From positions 1 through 51,859 of the forward strand of contig DKVL01000038.1 of NCBI GenBank assembly GCA_002491195.1: a stretch of 51,859 nt of DNA. The letters run 5' to 3'. Both the position numbers and the translations under genes were made by a program. The stretch's first letter is position 1, and the number at the start of each line of letters is the position of its first letter. The notes under the pieces were generated by a model. It ran no database searches. It saw only the letters and a list, made by a program, of their open reading frames with translations, and was not told the DNA's origin. The stretch is from Lachnospiraceae bacterium UBA7179. GTDB lineage: Bacteria; Bacillota; Clostridia; Lachnospirales; Lachnospiraceae. Of the stretch, positions 50,381 through 51,859 are shown in pieces.

Positions 50381-51454
50381 ATGAAACGCATCGTCTTTAC
50401 CGGAGGCGGTTCTGCCGGCCATGTGACTCCAAATATCGCCCTTTTTCCCAAACTTAAAAGCATGGGCTATGATATCCATTACATCGGTTCCTACGAAGGC
50501 ATCGAAAAAAAACTGATTGAAGATTATCAGATCCCCTACTATGGCATCTCAACCGGAAAGCTCAGAAGATACTTTGATATCAAAAATTTCAGTGATCCGT
50601 TCCGTGTGCTCAAGGGATTTACTGAGGCCAGAAAAATATTGAAAACCCTCAAACCTGACGTTGTGTTCAGCAAAGGAGGATTTGTGAGCGTTCCTGTCGT
50701 GCGTGCTGCTGCAATGTTAAAAATCCCCTGCATCATCCACGAATCCGATATGACACCAGGACTTGCCAACAGTCTGTGTATTCCCGTTGCCCAGAAAGTC
50801 TGCTGCAATTTCCCCGAAACTTTGCAGAACCTGCCCCCCGATAAGGCGATCCTCACAGGTTCTCCAATCCGAAATGAACTCACAAAGGGCAAGAAAGAAA
50901 AAGGGTTGGAAATGTGCGGTTTTCATAGCGCCAAACCTGTGATCATGGTCATTGGAGGCAGTCTTGGCGCCGCAGAAGTCAACAAATTGGTTCGCGAAGC
51001 GCTTCCAAAACTGCTCGAGGATTTTCAGATCGTGCATATATGTGGCAAGGATAAAATAGATAATCTGCTGCTCAACACAGCAGGATACAAACAGTTCGAG
51101 TTTGTAAAAGATGACCTGAAAGATCTGTTTGCCATGGCTGATATCGTGATATCACGTGCCGGTGCAAATGCCATCTGTGAACTGTTAACTTTGCGGAAAC
51201 CGAATCTCCTGATACCACTTCCTGCCCATGCAAGCCGCGGCGACCAGATCTTAAACGCCAAGAGTTTCGAATCTCAGGGATTCTCCATGGTCGCTGACGA
51301 AGATTATCTCACGGCCGTAACACTGACAGAAAAGATTCATGAGCTGTACTTTACAAGGCAATCCTACATTGATGCAATGCAGAACAGCAAGATCAAGGAC
51401 TCCACCGATACGATTATCGCGCTGATCGAGGATACCGTAAAGCAAAAAGAATAA
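50381..51454 (+). CDS. murG: MurG, undecaprenyl-PP-MurNAc-pentapeptide GlcNAc transferase
   Basis: 357 residues, GT-B glycosyltransferase family 28. N-terminal glycine loop TGGGSAGHVTPN, the HESDMTPGLANSL region and the donor-binding GGSLGAAEVN, SRAGANAICEL and RGDQILNA blocks. It adds GlcNAc to lipid I at the inner membrane face, giving lipid II. It stands alone instead of in the division and cell-wall cluster, which is common in Clostridia, but a second copy elsewhere cannot be excluded. ATG follows CGGAGGCTTTAAGAT. Confidence 0.93.
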   Translation: MKRIVFTGGGSAGHVTPNIALFPKLKSMGYDIHYIGSYEGIEKKLIEDYQIPYYGISTGKLRRYFDIKNFSDPFRVLKGFTEARKILKTLKPDVVFSKGGFVSVPVVRAAAMLKIPCIIHESDMTPGLANSLCIPVAQKVCCNFPETLQNLPPDKAILTGSPIRNELTKGKKEKGLEMCGFHSAKPVIMVIGGSLGAAEVNKLVREALPKLLEDFQIVHICGKDKIDNLLLNTAGYKQFEFVKDDLKDLFAMADIVISRAGANAICELLTLRKPNLLIPLPAHASRGDQILNAKSFESQGFSMVADEDYLTAVTLTEKIHELYFTRQSYIDAMQNSKIKDSTDTIIALIEDTVKQKE

Positions 51455-51459
51455 ACACA

Positions 51460-51503
51460 AAAGCCTGATGCCAGTGACTATTCCGTACCTTACATCAGGC
51501 TTT
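51460..51503. terminator. Terminator between murG and the converging Rpn-like gene
   Basis: AAAGCCTGATG (51460-51470) pairs with CATCAGGCTTT (51493-51503), with T-rich sequence on the right (TTTCATTCTTTT) and A-rich on the left, so it can act in both directions. Confidence 0.85.
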
Positions 51504-51525
51504 CATTCTTTTATCTGTTCGGTTT

Positions 51526-51859
51526 TTATCCAATCAGAGGCACCTGCTTTTCCTCAATCTGGGCACAAAGGACAACTCCTTTATTTTCACCGCGCGCCTC
51601 GCCAATTGCTATTCCACGTTTCTCTCCTCTTGCCTCAATTCGATCCAATACTACGTCCACTCTGACACCTCCATCCACAGACTTCCTCAATGACTGGTCA
51701 TAATACTTCGCATACCGTTTGTCATCCTTCACTGCACTTATATCAAAACCACTTTGCAGTGGTTTACATGTCTCCCGGAATTTCGCAACATACCCTTTGA
51801 GCTTTTCCTCGTCATAATCCTCGCGGATCATGTAGAAAAATGCCTTCAGGTCTCCACTG
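51526..51859 (-). CDS. C-terminus of an Rpn/PD-(D/E)XK transposase-like protein (partial)
   Basis: The frame stays open to the right window edge (GDLKAFFYMIRED continues upstream of the first internal ATG at 51831), so the N-terminal nuclease domain lies outside the window. The visible part is charged with an RIEARGEKRGIAIGEARGE segment, the lysine/arginine/glutamate helix typical of the C-terminus of Rpn-family recombination-promoting nucleases, which are common in Lachnospiraceae. Without the active site the call is tentative. Confidence 0.6.
   Translation of the reverse strand, partial: SGDLKAFFYMIREDYDEEKLKGYVAKFRETCKPLQSGFDISAVKDDKRYAKYYDQSLRKSVDGGVRVDVVLDRIEARGEKRGIAIGEARGENKGVVLCAQIEEKQVPLIG

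Overview
The window looks like a chromosomal segment of a motile, Gram-positive anaerobe of the class Clostridia, most likely family Lachnospiraceae. This rests on the gene families present (flagellin with FliS, a Clostridia-type Tad pilus locus, VanW, a nadABC-niaR operon, DUF2508, a TSCPD-domain protein), strong GGAGG ribosome binding sites and sigma-A promoters. The species cannot be named from the sequence. No rRNA, tRNA or CRISPR array was found.

Positions 1-4960 are the integrase-proximal end of a prophage or related element. It has leftward early-type genes (PAPS-reductase-like protein and two small unknowns), a divergent repressor (XRE) with a near-consensus leftward promoter covered by two 16-bp direct repeats, a TM2-domain protein with a phage head-protein-like tail, and a large serine integrase. 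The integrase gene ends about 25 bp from a point where a cpaF gene is cut just before its Walker B region, so the element sits inside the host Tad pilus ATPase gene. Its other end lies to the left, outside the window.

Positions 4960-7321 hold the remaining start of the leftward tad operon (prepilin peptidase, CpaE-like protein, truncated CpaF). Positions 7322-14400 hold a hairpin-rich spacer, a DUF2508 gene and a leftward flagellar group (large FliK/DUF6240-like protein, flagellin, FliS) with a possible sigma-28 promoter. Positions 14418-23689 are leftward housekeeping genes: trmL, aminotransferase, Lrp regulator, AIR-synthase-like protein, VanW, DnaQ-type exonuclease, glycosyltransferase, tadA and a lipase-like hydrolase. 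A 700-bp divergent spacer with two inverted perfect DnaA boxes precedes a rightward HD-GYP-type gene whose HD motif has lost its histidine.

Positions 25479-33530 contain two small unknown genes, a membrane-anchored trigger-factor-like isomerase and a compact leftward cluster: SGNH hydrolase, flavodoxin-fold oxidoreductase, VWA protein, MoxR-type AAA ATPase and leucine-rich-repeat protein. A 1532-residue surface protein with Ig-like repeats follows, then an Lhr-type helicase gene broken by an in-frame 66-bp duplication that carries stop codons, an RNase H with a viroplasmin domain, a SEC-C protein and a DUF6128-like protein. The NAD de novo operon nadA-nadB-nadC-niaR runs leftward from a promoter overlapped by a palindrome that is probably the NiaR operator. 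The right end has a TSCPD protein, MurG and the C-terminus of an Rpn/PD-(D/E)XK-type protein.

The most distinctive unexplained signal is a family of palindromic repeats (five copies, 40-227 bp, termini TAAGGAACTGT). All five lie directly behind the 3' ends of leftward genes. Two overlap the stop codon of the upstream gene (fliS, nadC), and one appears to supply the nadC-niaR junction including part of the niaR ribosome binding site. I do not recognise this family.
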